Made by a program: the position numbers and the translations under genes
From: Histophilus somni
Lineage (GTDB): Bacteria > Pseudomonadota > Gammaproteobacteria > Enterobacterales > Pasteurellaceae
NCBI RefSeq assembly: GCF_014202395.1
Contig: NZ_JACHGQ010000004.1
Coordinates: 62,001 to 126,000, forward strand
Length of the DNA stretch: 64,000 nucleotides
Direction: 5' to 3'
In this document: in pieces, positions 53,733 through 64,000 of the stretch
Layout of the letters: each line of letters starts with the position of its first letter
Numbering within the stretch: position 1 is the first letter of the stretch
Notes under the pieces: model-generated
Told to the model about the DNA's origin: nothing
Databases searched by the model: none
What the model saw: only the letters and a program-made list of their open reading frames with translations

Positions 53733-54404
53733 TTATTTTGTTTTTTTAGGTAATTTATCATGCGTTTTGACTTTTTCTGCTTCTTGCTCTTGATAATCAA
53801 AAATAGGCAATCCCCATTCGAAATAAATGGCGAGCAAACGAATAATGAAGCCACTAATTAACGTAATAATAATGACCAAATTTTGATTAATCTGTAATTG
53901 TTGTAAGCCAACATAAATACCGGTAGCTAATAATGCAATACTGGCATAAAGCTCTTTTTGGAACACTAAAGGAATGCGGTTACAGAGCGAATCTCGTAAT
54001 ACACCACCAAAGGCTCCCGTAACGATAGCGGCTATACAGGTAACAGTAAAACCATGCCCCATGTCCAAAGCAATTTGAGCACCAATAATGGAAAATACGA
54101 TCAATCCTAGTGCATCTAAGACCAAAAAAATGGTACGGAAGTAGCGTATAAAGTGTTTGATGAAAGGAGCTATAAAAACAGTGAGTATAGCCGCTCCGGT
54201 AACAATTAAGAAATAATGTGGGTTTTTAACCCAACCCAAGGGATAATGCCCGAGCAAGATATCCCGAATCGATCCTCCACCGATGGCTGTCATTGAAGCA
54301 ATAATAATAACCCCAAAAATATCCATTTTTTCTCGTCCGGCAGCTAATGCTCCGGTTATCGCTTCTGCTGTAATGCCGATAATGTAGAGAATACTCAGTA
54401 ACAT
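53733..54404 (-). CDS. UPF0126/TRIC-like membrane channel protein
   Basis: 223-residue membrane protein with about seven helices and the twin glycine-rich signatures [14 protein letters not shown] and [14 protein letters not shown], the duplicated three-helix unit of bacterial TRIC cation channels (YicG/YadS type). H. influenzae has the same gene beside proA. The C-terminus is highly charged. The ion and physiological role here are unknown. Confidence 0.85.
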   Translation of the reverse strand: MLLSILYIIGITAEAITGALAAGREKMDIFGVIIIASMTAIGGGSIRDILLGHYPLGWVKNPHYFLIVTGAAILTVFIAPFIKHFIRYFRTIFLVLDALGLIVFSIIGAQIALDMGHGFTVTCIAAIVTGAFGGVLRDSLCNRIPLVFQKELYASIALLATGIYVGLQQLQINQNLVIIITLISGFIIRLLAIYFEWGLPIFDYQEQEAEKVKTHDKLPKKTK

Positions 54405-54564
54405 AAGTGTCCTTAAAGTGCGGTAAAAGGATTACTATTTTAGAGTGCATAGAACAAAGAAACAATGTTATTTTTGAGCTAACCCAAGAGGTTAGGCGGA
54501 TTTATTGCAAGGAATATTTAACCGGATAAAAAAGAAATTCTCATATCATCAAATTTAGCAAGGA

Positions 54565-55152
54565 TTATTCATTAGAAGAATAAAGTATTTCTTTATAATG
54601 TTTACGGCATACCGACATATAACTATCATTTCCGCCAATTTGAATTTGCTCACCGTCTTTGACTGCTTTACCTTGTTCATTTAAGCGTAAAACAAAATTA
54701 GCTTTACGACCGCAGTAACAAATAGTTTTCAATTCTTCAAGTTGATCTGCCCAAGCCAACAGATATTTGCTTCCTTCGAATAATTCTGCTTGGAAATCTG
54801 TACGCAGACCATAGCATAATACCGGAATATTGAGTTCATCTACCACATTGCTTAGTTGATAGACTTGTGCTTTCGTTAAAAACTGAGCTTCATCAATTAA
54901 AATACAATGTAATTTTTGCTGCTTAATATGCAGTGCTATTTCAGTAAAAAGATCAGTGTCTTTATGAAATAAATTCGCTTGTCTATGAATGCCAATACGT
55001 GAACTCACTTTACCTTTACCAAAACGATCGTCGATGGCAGCTGTATAAACTAACGTATTCATGTTACGTTCACGATAGTTATAATCCGATTGTAATAAAG
55101 TTGTAGATTTCCCCGCATTCATTGTGGAATAATAAAAATATAGTTTTGCCAT
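54565..55152 (-). CDS. tdk: Thymidine kinase
   Basis: Salvages thymidine to dTMP. 195 residues of the type II family: P-loop [17 protein letters not shown], and a zinc site from CYCGRKA and CRKHY. The ATG at 55152 is chosen (MAKLYFYYS); an in-frame TTG five codons earlier adds nothing conserved. It is flanked by about 160 bp of non-coding DNA before the next gene on the strand. Confidence 0.96.
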   Translation of the reverse strand: MAKLYFYYSTMNAGKSTTLLQSDYNYRERNMNTLVYTAAIDDRFGKGKVSSRIGIHRQANLFHKDTDLFTEIALHIKQQKLHCILIDEAQFLTKAQVYQLSNVVDELNIPVLCYGLRTDFQAELFEGSKYLLAWADQLEELKTICYCGRKANFVLRLNEQGKAVKDGEQIQIGGNDSYMSVCRKHYKEILYSSNE

Positions 55153-55213
55153 TATGTTAATACCCAACCGCCGGAAATAATATATATTAAGTTTGATTTT
55201 TCCATTATTTATC

Positions 55214-56242
55214 TTAAATTGCTTTCAGTTCAGTCATTGCCCAGCGGGGTTTAACGTCAATTTCCAAAGGTGAATATTCACCTTGTTTTAGACGCAAAAA
55301 ACCGACGTAAGCAATCATTGCACCGTTATCTGTACAAAATTGAGGTTGAGGGTAAAAGACCTCTCCTTTTAATTGTTTCATCATATCCGCTAAAGATTGA
55401 CGTAATTGTTTATTTGCACTCACACCGCCTGCAATGACTAAGCGTTTAAAGCCTGTTTCTTTTAAAGCTCGACGACATTTAATTGCTAACGTATCTACTA
55501 CTGCTTGTTGGAATGCGTAGGCGATATCTGCTTTAGTTTGTTCAGTGAGTTCACCTTCTTGTTTAATTGCTTGATTAATTGTATTGGCGGCAAAAGTTTT
55601 TAACCCTGAAAAACTAAAATCTAAGCCGGGGCGATCTGTCATAGGACGAGGAAAGAAAAAACGTTCGGGATTCCCTTTTTCTGCCAAACGTGAAAGTGCA
55701 CTCCCTCCAGGGTAATCCAATCCTAATAATTTTGCCGTTTTATCAAATGCTTCACCGGCAGCATCGTCAATACTTTCTCCCAGTAATTCATATTGCCCTA
55801 CAGCATTAACACGAACAAGCTGTGTATGTCCGCCGGATACTAATAACGCTACAAAAGGAAATTTTGGGGGATTATTTTCTAACATAGGGGCAAGTAAATG
55901 CCCTTCCATATGATGTACACCAATAGCTTTAATGTTCCAAGCATAGGCAAGCGAGCGTGCAATTGTTGAACCTACTAAAAGTGCACCCACCAATCCCGGT
56001 CCACAAGTGTAAGCTATGCCATCAATGTCTTTTGCTTCTAATCCCGCTTGTTGTAAAGCCGCCTGAATTAATGGTGCGGTTTTACGGATATGATCACGAG
56101 ACGCTAATTCAGGGACAACACCGCCATAATCAGCATGTAAAGCAATTTGAGTATACAGTTGATTGGCAATCAATCCTTTTTTTTCATCGTAAATGGCAAC
56201 GCCTGTTTCATCACAAGATGTTTCTATGCCTAGAATACGCAT
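55214..56242 (-). CDS. tsaD: TsaD, tRNA N6-threonylcarbamoyladenosine transferase
   Basis: Transfers threonylcarbamoyl to A37 of ANN-decoding tRNAs, with TsaB and TsaE. 342 residues of the ASKHA fold: [16 protein letters not shown], metal ligands in [11 protein letters not shown], and VSGGHTQLV. It reads away from dprA. The rpsU gene that often sits divergently beside tsaD is not here. Confidence 0.97.
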   Translation of the reverse strand: MRILGIETSCDETGVAIYDEKKGLIANQLYTQIALHADYGGVVPELASRDHIRKTAPLIQAALQQAGLEAKDIDGIAYTCGPGLVGALLVGSTIARSLAYAWNIKAIGVHHMEGHLLAPMLENNPPKFPFVALLVSGGHTQLVRVNAVGQYELLGESIDDAAGEAFDKTAKLLGLDYPGGSALSRLAEKGNPERFFFPRPMTDRPGLDFSFSGLKTFAANTINQAIKQEGELTEQTKADIAYAFQQAVVDTLAIKCRRALKETGFKRLVIAGGVSANKQLRQSLADMMKQLKGEVFYPQPQFCTDNGAMIAYVGFLRLKQGEYSPLEIDVKPRWAMTELKAI

Positions 56243-56331
56243 TTTGTTTCTCTTCTTTATTGAATTTCGAAATAGAGTAGATTCTACCTTTTTTACTTAA
56301 ATTAAACTAGCGTATTGATTTTTTTAAGAGA

Positions 56332-56361
56332 AAAAGTGCGGTATTTAAAAGTGCGGTATTT
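56332..56361 (+). repeat. Tandem 15-bp duplication of an uptake signal
   Basis: AAAAGTGCGGTATTT occurs twice head to tail (56332-56346 and 56347-56361), placing two AAGTGCGGT cores 15 bp apart between tsaD and dprA. The rest of 56243-56477 is AT-rich with no gene. Confidence 0.85.
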
Positions 56362-56477
56362 TTTAGAATTTTTTTATTTTTTCGACATATCTCGCAAAAT
56401 TAGCTTGCTTATTTTCTAAATGAATTTTTTTGTATTAACCTCTTACCAGTTATGAGTACGGAACAGATAGGAAAAAT

Positions 56478-57584
56478 ATGGATAAACGGAATGAGCTGTT
56501 ACTGCGTTTGTTACAAGTGCCGAAGTTGGGAGCGTCCGGAATAACTCAACTTTTATCACACATCGATTTAAAAACATTAGAGGATTATGATGATGTTGCG
56601 TTTCATTATTTAGGCTGGAAACCTGAACAGATAAATAGATGGTTGTATCCGGATCTTAGATATATTGAACCTGCATTATTTTGGGCAAGCAAAAAGGGAC
56701 ATTATTTGATGAATTTCTATCAAGAGAATTACCCTTATTTATTAAAGCAAACCATAGGTGCTCCCCCTTTGTTATTTATCAAAGGCAATCCGGAAATACT
56801 TGCTCAACAACAAGTCGCTATTGTAGGAAGCCGTCATTGCTCACATTATGGCGAGTATTGGGCAAAGTATTTTGCAACGGAATTGTTCCTTGCCGGTTTT
56901 GTTATTACCAGTGGACTGGCTCTAGGGATAGACGGTTTTTGTCATCAGGCTGTTGTGGATATTCAAGGACAAACTATCGGGGTATTAGGGGGAGGTTTGG
57001 AAGAGTTGTATCCCAAACAACATAAAAAATTAGCACAACAAATGCTAGATTATGGCGGTGCGTTAGTGTCAGAATTTTTACCTCATCAGCCTCCCAAACC
57101 ACAACATTTTCCTCAACGTAATCGCATTATTAGCGGACTTTCTAAAGGTGTTTTAGTGGTTGAGGCAACAGAAAAAAGCGGTTCACTCATTACTGCACGT
57201 TATGCTTTAGAACAAAATAGAGAAGTTTTTGCACTTCCAGGACAAATTCAAAATGAGTATAGTCAAGGGTGTCATAGATTAATAAAAGACGGTGCGTTGT
57301 TAGTAGAGAATGTTGCAGATATTGTAGAAAATTTATCGCCTTTTACGCATTATGAACGTCAACTAACAGCAAAACAGATAGAAACGCAATTTCCGCCGGC
57401 TTATAAGTTACCTGCTTCACCGACTTATCCTGAACTCTATGCCCATATTGGTTATACGCCGGTAGGGCTTGATGAATTATCAAATAAAAGCGGATTAAGT
57501 GTAGATACCTTATTGATACAGCTGTTAGAACTTGAATTGCAAGATCTCGTTATTGCTGAAAAAGGGTTATATCGACGGACTTAA
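56478..57584 (+). CDS. dprA: DprA/Smf, DNA-processing protein for natural transformation
   Basis: Loads RecA onto incoming single-stranded DNA. 368 residues. Central Rossmann-like domain: [34 protein letters not shown] and [14 protein letters not shown], then [20 protein letters not shown], with a C-terminal winged-helix domain. AGGA precedes the ATG. Its end overlaps the end of rsmD by 18 bp. It fits the uptake-signal-rich, competent lifestyle. Confidence 0.95.
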   Translation: MDKRNELLLRLLQVPKLGASGITQLLSHIDLKTLEDYDDVAFHYLGWKPEQINRWLYPDLRYIEPALFWASKKGHYLMNFYQENYPYLLKQTIGAPPLLFIKGNPEILAQQQVAIVGSRHCSHYGEYWAKYFATELFLAGFVITSGLALGIDGFCHQAVVDIQGQTIGVLGGGLEELYPKQHKKLAQQMLDYGGALVSEFLPHQPPKPQHFPQRNRIISGLSKGVLVVEATEKSGSLITARYALEQNREVFALPGQIQNEYSQGCHRLIKDGALLVENVADIVENLSPFTHYERQLTAKQIETQFPPAYKLPASPTYPELYAHIGYTPVGLDELSNKSGLSVDTLLIQLLELELQDLVIAEKGLYRRT

Positions 57585-58169
57585 ATGTTGATATAAGCGA
57601 TAACTGACTTGTTTTGTGTTTTTTTCTTTTAATAATTGCCAATTTGCAGGCGTTGTTAAGGTTTTTTCTCGTTCCGTTTCCACATAAATAAGTGCATTGG
57701 CATGTAACCAATTATGCTGTACTAGTAACTTAATGGCTTGTTCAGCAAGATTAAAGTAGAAAGGAGGATCAATAAAAACAATATCAAAGTGCGGTTCGGT
57801 TTGAGTTTTGTTTAAATAGTGCAAACTGTTTTGATTAATAACGTTTGCATTGGTACATTTTAATATAGCGACATTTTTATTGAGCTGATTAGCTATTGTT
57901 TTGTCTAATTCAAGGAATGTAACATTTTTTGCTTGGCGTGAAAGTGCTTCAAAGCCGAGAGAACCGCTTCCGGCAAAGCAGTCTAAACAATTGGAATCAA
58001 CGATATGAGGCATTAGCCAATTGAATAAGGTTTCCTTAACACGATCTCCTGTTGGTCTTAAACCTGTAGAATTCAAAACAGGTAATTTTCTGGCACGCCA
58101 AAGTCCGGCAATAATTCTGACTTCCCCTTTGTTTTTCTCTTGTATACGGTTTGGTTGATTTTTTTTCAT
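57567..58169 (-). CDS. rsmD: RsmD, 16S rRNA guanine-N2 methyltransferase
   Basis: Methylates G966 of 16S rRNA. 200 residues. Motif I is [17 protein letters not shown] and the catalytic motif [22 protein letters not shown] is conserved. It is divergent from ftsY with 63 bp between starts, the usual arrangement, and converges with dprA. Confidence 0.94.
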   Translation of the reverse strand: MKKNQPNRIQEKNKGEVRIIAGLWRARKLPVLNSTGLRPTGDRVKETLFNWLMPHIVDSNCLDCFAGSGSLGFEALSRQAKNVTFLELDKTIANQLNKNVAILKCTNANVINQNSLHYLNKTQTEPHFDIVFIDPPFYFNLAEQAIKLLVQHNWLHANALIYVETEREKTLTTPANWQLLKEKNTKQVSYRLYQHLSPSI

Positions 58170-58232
58170 TAAAAATTAATTATGATAAACTAAATGCAGT
58201 TTCGTAATTTTAACAGAAAAGTGAGCAATTTT

Positions 58233-59576
58233 ATGTCAGAAGAAAAGAAAAAAGGTAGATTTTGGTCTTGGTTAGGATTGGGGCAGAAAACAGAAGATCC
58301 GATATCAGAACAGCAACCGGAGCAACAATCAGGACAACAGGAAAGTGTTGCAAGCGAGCAAGAATCTACTTCGAATATAGAGCAGGTTATAAAAGAACCA
58401 GAGCATATTGATGACACTTCATCAGACTTGGTTTTATCCGCTCATTTACAGGAGCAAGAGGTAAAAGAATACTCACTTCATGAACGGGAACTGTCTCAAA
58501 ATACTGTAATAGAAATAGAAAGTGCGGTTGAAAAAACAGATATTTTTATTGAAGAGGATACAACATATCAGGCTATCAATAAGGAGCAGCGAGAGGAAAC
58601 AACGATTACATCGGTTAAAGAAGTAATACCGCAAGAACAAGAAAAACCGGCTGAAAATGGTTTTTTTAGTCGTTTAGTCAAAGGATTATTAAAAACCAAG
58701 CAAAATATCGGTATCGGTTTCCGCAGTTTGTTTTTGGGCAAGAAAATTGATGACGAGTTATTTGAGGAGTTAGAAGAACAACTATTGATCGCTGATATCG
58801 GTGTGCCAACTACGACAAAAATCATCAATAATTTAATTCAGCATGCAAGCCGTAAACAATTGCAAGAGGCAGATTTACTTTATCAACAACTTAAAGTGGA
58901 ATTAGCCGATATTTTAAAACCGGTCGAGCAACCTTTACAACTTGATAACAGTAAAAAACCTTATGTTATCTTGATGGTTGGTGTAAATGGTGTGGGTAAA
59001 ACCACTACAATCGGCAAATTGGCTAATCAATTCCAAAGGCAAGGCAAATCCGTTATGTTGGCGGCAGGAGATACGTTCCGTGCTGCGGCTGTTGAGCAGC
59101 TTCAAGTTTGGGGAGAACGTAACCAGATTCCTGTTATTGCACAAAGTACAGGTTCAGATTCTGCTTCTGTCATTTTTGATGCTATGCAATCGGCAGTGGC
59201 ACGTAATATTGATGTGCTTATTGCGGATACGGCTGGGCGTTTGCAGAATAAAAATAACCTGATGGATGAGTTGAAAAAAATTGTTCGTGTGATAAAAAAA
59301 TGTGATAAAACAGCACCGCATGAAATCATGCTAACTCTTGATAGTGGGACGGGACAAAATGCAATTAGTCAAGCGAAATTGTTCAATGAAGCGGTAGGAT
59401 TAACGGGTATTAGTCTAACCAAGTTGGATGGAACAGCAAAAGGCGGTGTTATTTTTGCGATTGCAGATCAATTTAATTTACCTATTCGCTATATTGGTGT
59501 CGGTGAGAAAATCGATGATTTACGCCCATTCCAAGCAGATGAATTTATTGACGCACTTTTTGTACAAGAAGAGTAA
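58233..59576 (+). CDS. ftsY: FtsY, signal recognition particle receptor
   Basis: GTPase that docks SRP-ribosome complexes at the membrane. 447 residues. An acidic N-terminal A domain (about 1-145, rich in Glu and Gln) precedes the NG domain with P-loop GVNGVGKTTTIGKLA, DTAGRLQNK and TKLDGTAKGG. I start at 58233, giving MSEEKKKGRFWSWLGLG, which matches FtsY proteins. The 13 codons upstream belong to the leader. Confidence 0.95.
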   Translation: MSEEKKKGRFWSWLGLGQKTEDPISEQQPEQQSGQQESVASEQESTSNIEQVIKEPEHIDDTSSDLVLSAHLQEQEVKEYSLHERELSQNTVIEIESAVEKTDIFIEEDTTYQAINKEQREETTITSVKEVIPQEQEKPAENGFFSRLVKGLLKTKQNIGIGFRSLFLGKKIDDELFEELEEQLLIADIGVPTTTKIINNLIQHASRKQLQEADLLYQQLKVELADILKPVEQPLQLDNSKKPYVILMVGVNGVGKTTTIGKLANQFQRQGKSVMLAAGDTFRAAAVEQLQVWGERNQIPVIAQSTGSDSASVIFDAMQSAVARNIDVLIADTAGRLQNKNNLMDELKKIVRVIKKCDKTAPHEIMLTLDSGTGQNAISQAKLFNEAVGLTGISLTKLDGTAKGGVIFAIADQFNLPIRYIGVGEKIDDLRPFQADEFIDALFVQEE

Positions 59577-59738
59577 ATGTTGAAATACAGATCTTAGAAT
59601 GATTATCTTAGATGGCAAGTTATTATTTAGCATAAAACGTAGGAAATTCTATACTATCGTTGACTATGCCTCTAATGATAGGAAGTGCGGTATTTTTTTA
59701 TATGAATTCAATCTAGTTTTAAATCATTTTACTTAACA

Positions 59739-61310
59739 TTACTTAGAAATAAGATGATGTTTTCGGATGCCCAACAATATTAACATCACAAAATAAGTTA
59801 TCACAGCGACGAAAATCAGCCAGCCCAGCCAATGTACACGAGTGAAAAAGGTCATTTGTTTCCAGAGACTGAGTGCTGGTGAATAATACCAAATAACCAT
59901 TCCCATAATGATCGCAGAGATTAAAACTTTGACAAAAAAGACCGCACTTTGTCGAGTAAAATGGTAAATATCCGCTTTAGCTAATCCTCGATAAAGCAAG
60001 TAAGCATTCAGTGTTGCTGACATTGCTGAAGCGATAGCCAATCCAATATAACTGAACGGGATAGCGAGTAAATTAAATCCCATATTACTTACCATAGCAA
60101 TAATTCCAATTTTTACCGGAGTTTGGGTATCTTGCCGAGCATAATAGCCATTGGCTAAAATTTTAATCAGCATAAAACTCAACAATCCGGCGTTAAATGC
60201 CCAAAGGGAATAAGAGGCGGCTTGCACATCAGAAAATGAAAATTTCCCACGCATGAACAGTACCAATAACATCGGTTGTGCCAAAACAGCAATACCAATC
60301 ATTGCCGGAATGCCAAATAATAAGATCATTCTGACGCCCCAATCCATTGTTTGACGAAAATCAACCGCACTTTTTTCAATGTTATCTGTACGATTAACAT
60401 AATGTCGAGATAGAGTTGGAAGAATAACCGTTGAAATCGCAATACCAAATAAACCGAGAGGAAATTCTAATAAGCGATCTGAGTAATAAAGCCAGCTGAT
60501 TGATCCGGTCATTAAAAAACTGGCAATAAAAGTATCCAATAGAAGATTTATTTGATTTACAGAAACACCGAATAGTGCCGGAATCATCAAGGCTCTTATT
60601 TTTTTTACGCCCTCATCATGCCAAGCCCATTGAGGTTTTGTTAAAAATCCGGCTTGTTTTAAAAAAGGAATTTGAAAGAGAAATTGTAGCAAGCCGCCAA
60701 TAAAGATCCCGATAGCAAGAGCAAGATCAGGACTTTCTAATCGAGGAGCGAGAAAAAGAGCGGTGCAAATCATAGCTATATTGAGAAGAACGGGCGAAAA
60801 AGACATCACGCCAAATTTACCGATGGTATTTAAAATTGCACCGGATAACGCCACAAAAGTGATAAACCATAAATAAGGGAAAGTAATTTTGAGGAGTAAA
60901 GAGGCTTGTTCAAATTTTATTGCATTGGGGCTGTCATTTAGCCAATCAATAAACCAACCTGTGCCAAAGATCGCCGTAATTACAGGAGAAAAAAGCATTG
61001 CTAATAAGGTCACTACTGAAACCAATCCGCCCAAAGTACCTGATACTTTACCTATAAATTCTCTGGTTTTACTTAAATCGCCTGATTTTTGGTATTCTGC
61101 TAAAACTGGTACAAAGGCTTGTGAAAAAGCACCTTCGGCAAATAAACGTCTTAAAAAATTTGGAATGCGATTAGCAAATAAAAAAACATCCGCCACTACA
61201 CCTGCACCTAATATTTGTGCAGTAATAACATCACGAATTAAACCTAAGATACGTGATAACAAAGTCATTGCACTGACGATAATGCCTGATTTCAATAATT
61301 TTTTGCTCAA
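59739..61310 (-). CDS. murJ: MurJ, lipid II flippase
   Basis: Flips lipid II across the inner membrane for peptidoglycan synthesis. 523 residues with about 14 membrane helices. LSRILGLIRDVITAQILGAG and FLRRLFAEGAFSQAFVPV are family signatures. It appears to start at TTG (61310), giving MSKKLLKSGIIVS as in Haemophilus, with AAGGAAAC upstream and no ATG nearby. It is divergent from rpsT. Confidence 0.95.
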   Translation of the reverse strand: MSKKLLKSGIIVSAMTLLSRILGLIRDVITAQILGAGVVADVFLFANRIPNFLRRLFAEGAFSQAFVPVLAEYQKSGDLSKTREFIGKVSGTLGGLVSVVTLLAMLFSPVITAIFGTGWFIDWLNDSPNAIKFEQASLLLKITFPYLWFITFVALSGAILNTIGKFGVMSFSPVLLNIAMICTALFLAPRLESPDLALAIGIFIGGLLQFLFQIPFLKQAGFLTKPQWAWHDEGVKKIRALMIPALFGVSVNQINLLLDTFIASFLMTGSISWLYYSDRLLEFPLGLFGIAISTVILPTLSRHYVNRTDNIEKSAVDFRQTMDWGVRMILLFGIPAMIGIAVLAQPMLLVLFMRGKFSFSDVQAASYSLWAFNAGLLSFMLIKILANGYYARQDTQTPVKIGIIAMVSNMGFNLLAIPFSYIGLAIASAMSATLNAYLLYRGLAKADIYHFTRQSAVFFVKVLISAIIMGMVIWYYSPALSLWKQMTFFTRVHWLGWLIFVAVITYFVMLILLGIRKHHLISK

Positions 61311-61435
61311 AATAAGTTTCCTTTCATGAAAAATTGGCTTAATTGTATATAAATTTTGTTTTTAAGCTATATTCCAAACGAAAAAACTGTTAGAATTCCG
61401 CCTACATCGTAACTAGGCTCAACAACTAAAGGCAA

Positions 61436-61555
61436 TTGAGGAAAGCTAACGATGGTTGTTTCGGTTGTGTCTCACCGAAATCCTCAACCCAAATTTTGCT
61501 AATTGTTTATTGACAATTGTATAGAAAAAAGGCATATTTTACGCCTTTATTTTTT
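61436..61555 (+). ncRNA. Candidate structured RNA or rpsT leader
   Basis: TTGAGGA (61436-61442) pairs perfectly with TCCTCAA (61481-61487). Inside and directly abutting, TTTCGGT (61459-61465) pairs with ACCGAAA (61474-61480). About 40 bp later AAAGGC/GCCTTT (61528-61533, 61543-61548) with ATTTTTT looks like a terminator. The block lies in the murJ-rpsT gap. I do not recognise a known RNA family. Confidence 0.35.
61510..61538 (+). promoter_or_regulatory. Predicted rpsT promoter
   Basis: TTGACA, a 17-bp spacer and CATATT lie 50 bp before the rpsT start. The -10 box overlaps the AAAGGC hairpin listed with the candidate RNA, so one of the two readings may be wrong. Confidence 0.5.
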
Positions 61556-61587
61556 CGTAAACTAACAGATATTTTAGGAGTTTGACC

Positions 61588-61851
61588 TTGGCTAATATCA
61601 AGTCAGCTAAAAAACGTGCGGTTCAATCTGAAAAACGCCGTCAACATAACGCAAGCCAACGCTCTATGATGCGTACTTTTATCAAAAAAACCTATGCAGC
61701 AGTAGCAACAGGTGATAAAGCAGTAGCTCAAGCTGCTTTTGTTGAAATGCAAAAAGTTGTAGACCGCATGGCATCTAAAGGCTTAATTCACGCTAACAAA
61801 GCAGCTAACCACAAATCTAAGTTAGCGGCACAAATCAAAAAATTAGCGTAA
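61588..61851 (+). CDS. rpsT: 30S ribosomal protein S20
   Basis: 87-residue basic ribosomal protein. [20 protein letters not shown] is obtained from a TTG at 61588 with AGGAG seven bases upstream; a TTG two codons earlier is too close to that site. E. coli rpsT also uses a UUG start, which matters for its autogenous control, so the rare start looks conserved. Confidence 0.95.
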   Translation: MANIKSAKKRAVQSEKRRQHNASQRSMMRTFIKKTYAAVATGDKAVAQAAFVEMQKVVDRMASKGLIHANKAANHKSKLAAQIKKLA

Positions 61852-61872
61852 TTTTTTAAAACCGATAAAAAC

Positions 61873-61900
61873 AAAACCGCACTTTAAAGTGCGGTTTTTT
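61873..61900. terminator. Double uptake-signal terminator between rpsT and bipA
   Basis: A perfect palindrome joins ACCGCACTT and AAGTGCGGT with A-rich and T-rich flanks, giving a 13-bp stem followed by TTTTTT. It serves both converging genes and is a textbook inverted uptake-signal terminator of Haemophilus. Confidence 0.95.
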
Positions 61901-61912
61901 ATCAGCTGTTGA

Positions 61913-63763
61913 TTAACGGGTACTGGTACTCGTTGTCGTACGGTTTGCACGTTTACGCTCTACCTCAGTTAAAAGTTTTTTACGAATACGTACAGAAATT
62001 GGCGTTACTTCAACTAACTCATCATCATCAATAAACTCTAATGCTTGTTCAAGTGTGAGTTTCAATGGTGTGGTTAAAGTCAAAGCATCATCTTTACCTG
62101 AAGCACGCATATTGGTGAGTTTTTTACCCTCCAGCGGATTGACAGTTAAATCATTAGAGCGACTATGAATACCAATTATTTGTCCTTCATAAATTTCTGC
62201 ACCATGATCAACCATTAGCTTGCCACGATCTTGTAGGGCATAAAGTGAATAAGCCAAGGCTTTACCTGTACCGTTTGAAATCAGTACGCCGTTAATACGC
62301 TGGCCAATTTCACCCGGTTTTACATCATCATAATGGCTGAAACTTGAGTAAAGTAAGCCTGTCCCTGAAGTCATTGTCATAAATTCATTACGGAAACCAA
62401 TGAGACCACGACTTGGAATAATGTATTCTAAGCGAGTACGACCTTTACCGTCCGGTATCATATCACGTACTTCACCTTTGCGAATACCGAGTGCTTCCAT
62501 GACAGAACCTTGATGTTGTTCTTCAATATCAATAGTCACTTGCTCGAAAGGCTCTTGCTTGCGACCATCAATTTCTTTAAAAATTACTTTAGGACGAGAA
62601 ACCGCCAGCTCATAGCCTTCACGACGCATATTTTCAATTAATACGGATAAGTGCAATTCCCCACGGCCGGATACACTGAAAATATCCGAATCATCCGTTT
62701 CTTCTACACGCAATGCTACATTATGTACAAGCTCTTTTTTCAAACGCTCTAAAATTTGGCGGGAAGTGACAAATTTACCTTCTTTTCCACAGAATGGTGA
62801 AGTATTTACACAAAAGAACATAGTTACTGTCGGTTCATCAACGCTTAATGCAGGCAATGCTTCCACATTGTTAATATCACAAACAGTATCTGAAATATTT
62901 AACTCACCTAAACCGGTAATGGCTATAATATCACCTGCATAAGCTTCTTGAGCTTCGTAACGCTGTAAACCTAAGTGTCCTAAAACCTGACCGATACGAC
63001 CATTGCGGGTTTTCCCTTCAGGATCAATTAATGTAACAGGTTGATTTGGTTTTACTGTACCACGTTTAATACGTCCAATCCCAATGACACCTAAATATTT
63101 GCTGTAATCTAATTGGGAGATTTGCATTTGGAACGGTGCATCCAACTCAACATCCGGCGGTGAAACATGTTCAATAATTGCTTCAAAGAGCGGATCCATA
63201 TTAGAAGCCAATTTTTCATGTTCAAGACCGGCTACACCGTTTAACGCAGAAGCATAAATAATAGGAAAATCAAGTTGTTCATCTGTGGCACCCAAATTTA
63301 CAAAGAGATCAAATACTTGATCTACTACCCAGTCAGGACGTGCTCCGGGACGATCCACTTTATTGATTACAACAATCGGTTTTAAACCATGTGAGAAGGC
63401 TTTTTGGGTGACGAAGCGGGTTTGTGGCATTGGACCATCAAAGGCATCGACAACCAACAATACGGAATCTACCATTGAAAGTACTCGCTCTACTTCTCCA
63501 CCGAAGTCTGCGTGTCCTGGTGTATCCACGATATTAATACGATAGCCGTTCCAATTAATTGCGGTATTTTTCGCAAGAATAGTAATTCCACGTTCTTTTT
63601 CCAAGTCATTGGAATCCATTACACGTTCATCAGTATCACCACGAGAAGTGTCTAATGTGCCTGAAAGTTTAAGAAGCTTGTCAACGAGGGTTGTTTTACC
63701 ATGGTCAACGTGTGCAATAATTGCAATATTGCGTAATTTTTGAATATCAATTTTATCTGTCAT
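61913..63763 (-). CDS. bipA: BipA/TypA, ribosome-associated translational GTPase
   Basis: EF-G-like GTPase needed for ribosome assembly and growth under stress. 616 residues. P-loop [42 protein letters not shown], and the BipA-specific C-terminal [21 protein letters not shown]. The start at 63763 follows TAGATTATTCAA without a clear ribosome site. Confidence 0.96.
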   Translation of the reverse strand: MTDKIDIQKLRNIAIIAHVDHGKTTLVDKLLKLSGTLDTSRGDTDERVMDSNDLEKERGITILAKNTAINWNGYRINIVDTPGHADFGGEVERVLSMVDSVLLVVDAFDGPMPQTRFVTQKAFSHGLKPIVVINKVDRPGARPDWVVDQVFDLFVNLGATDEQLDFPIIYASALNGVAGLEHEKLASNMDPLFEAIIEHVSPPDVELDAPFQMQISQLDYSKYLGVIGIGRIKRGTVKPNQPVTLIDPEGKTRNGRIGQVLGHLGLQRYEAQEAYAGDIIAITGLGELNISDTVCDINNVEALPALSVDEPTVTMFFCVNTSPFCGKEGKFVTSRQILERLKKELVHNVALRVEETDDSDIFSVSGRGELHLSVLIENMRREGYELAVSRPKVIFKEIDGRKQEPFEQVTIDIEEQHQGSVMEALGIRKGEVRDMIPDGKGRTRLEYIIPSRGLIGFRNEFMTMTSGTGLLYSSFSHYDDVKPGEIGQRINGVLISNGTGKALAYSLYALQDRGKLMVDHGAEIYEGQIIGIHSRSNDLTVNPLEGKKLTNMRASGKDDALTLTTPLKLTLEQALEFIDDDELVEVTPISVRIRKKLLTEVERKRANRTTTSTSTR

Positions 63764-64000
63764 TTGAATAATCTAGAGTTATAAAAAATTAAAAATTTCT
63801 TCCGCACTTTACGTTTCAAAATAGTTCATTTTTACATCTATACCGTGCGGAAAGGTCGCCGATTATACAACTTTTTGTTATTAGGAGCTATAAAAAAACG
63901 ACCTCCGACCTTCACCGATATAAAATTCCCTATCCTATTCCCCTCTAATTGATTATAATCTCCGTTCAAATTTATTTCCGTTCCCACTAAAGTAGAGAGA
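63764..64000. other. Non-coding end of the window upstream of bipA
   Basis: AT-rich, with an uptake-signal-like CCGCACTT near 63802 and a TATAAT at 63954-63959 on the plus strand without a recognisable -35. No reading frame of note. A divergent gene may begin beyond the window. Confidence 0.4.

Overview
The window is an AT-rich chromosomal segment from a member of the Pasteurellaceae (Gammaproteobacteria). The best evidence is the many copies of the 9-base Haemophilus-type DNA uptake signal, AAGTGCGGT or its complement ACCGCACTT, found in genes, between genes and inside terminators. The proteins also closely follow Haemophilus/Pasteurella versions, including an ArcB without a PAS domain and the plsB-lexA and proA-UPF0126 neighbourhoods. 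Genus and species cannot be settled from the sequence alone. No tRNA, rRNA, prophage, insertion sequence or CRISPR array was seen.

Layout. 1-4953 (minus): an oligopeptide ABC importer, with two tandem OppA-like binding proteins, oppB, and an oppC carrying an in-frame stop. 5190-7161 (plus): a KtrA/KtrB-type potassium uptake pair. 7279-9282 (minus): ligA. 9410-11596: a divergent gluconate locus (gntP and gntK) with a CRP site and GntR-like operators, plus the tail of a lost dehydrogenase gene. 12086-15578 (plus): a TAXI-type TRAP transporter (lipoprotein receptor, DUF1850 protein, fused permease) bracketed by two exact 43-bp repeats. 15811-25416 (minus): a 3201-residue trimeric autotransporter adhesin, whose upstream region holds a 7-bp x 4 tandem repeat and a possible 39-codon gene. 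25945-32693: prfC, plsB, divergent lexA with SOS boxes, ndk and pepB. 32803-37842 (minus): leuABCD with a complete attenuator (promoter, leucine-rich leader peptide, terminator). 38182-46740 (plus): the cytochrome c maturation operon ccmABCDEFGHI with arcB 12 bp behind it. 46827-50808 (plus): rodZ, ispG, hisS, yfgM. 50866-56242: gabD, a lysC relic, proA, a UPF0126/TRIC-like channel gene, tdk and tsaD. 56478-63763: dprA, rsmD, ftsY, murJ, rpsT and bipA.

Together these describe a facultatively anaerobic, naturally transformable host-associated bacterium: peptide, gluconate and TRAP uptake, leucine synthesis under attenuation control, c-type cytochrome assembly next to a redox sensor kinase, and a giant surface adhesin. 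Three separate signs of gene decay (stop codon in oppC, SDR tail before gntP, 5' fragment of lysC) suggest ongoing genome reduction.

The items most worth following up are the adhesin's upstream region (heptamer repeat and small reading frame), the structured stretch before rpsT, the leu attenuator, and the three gene relics.
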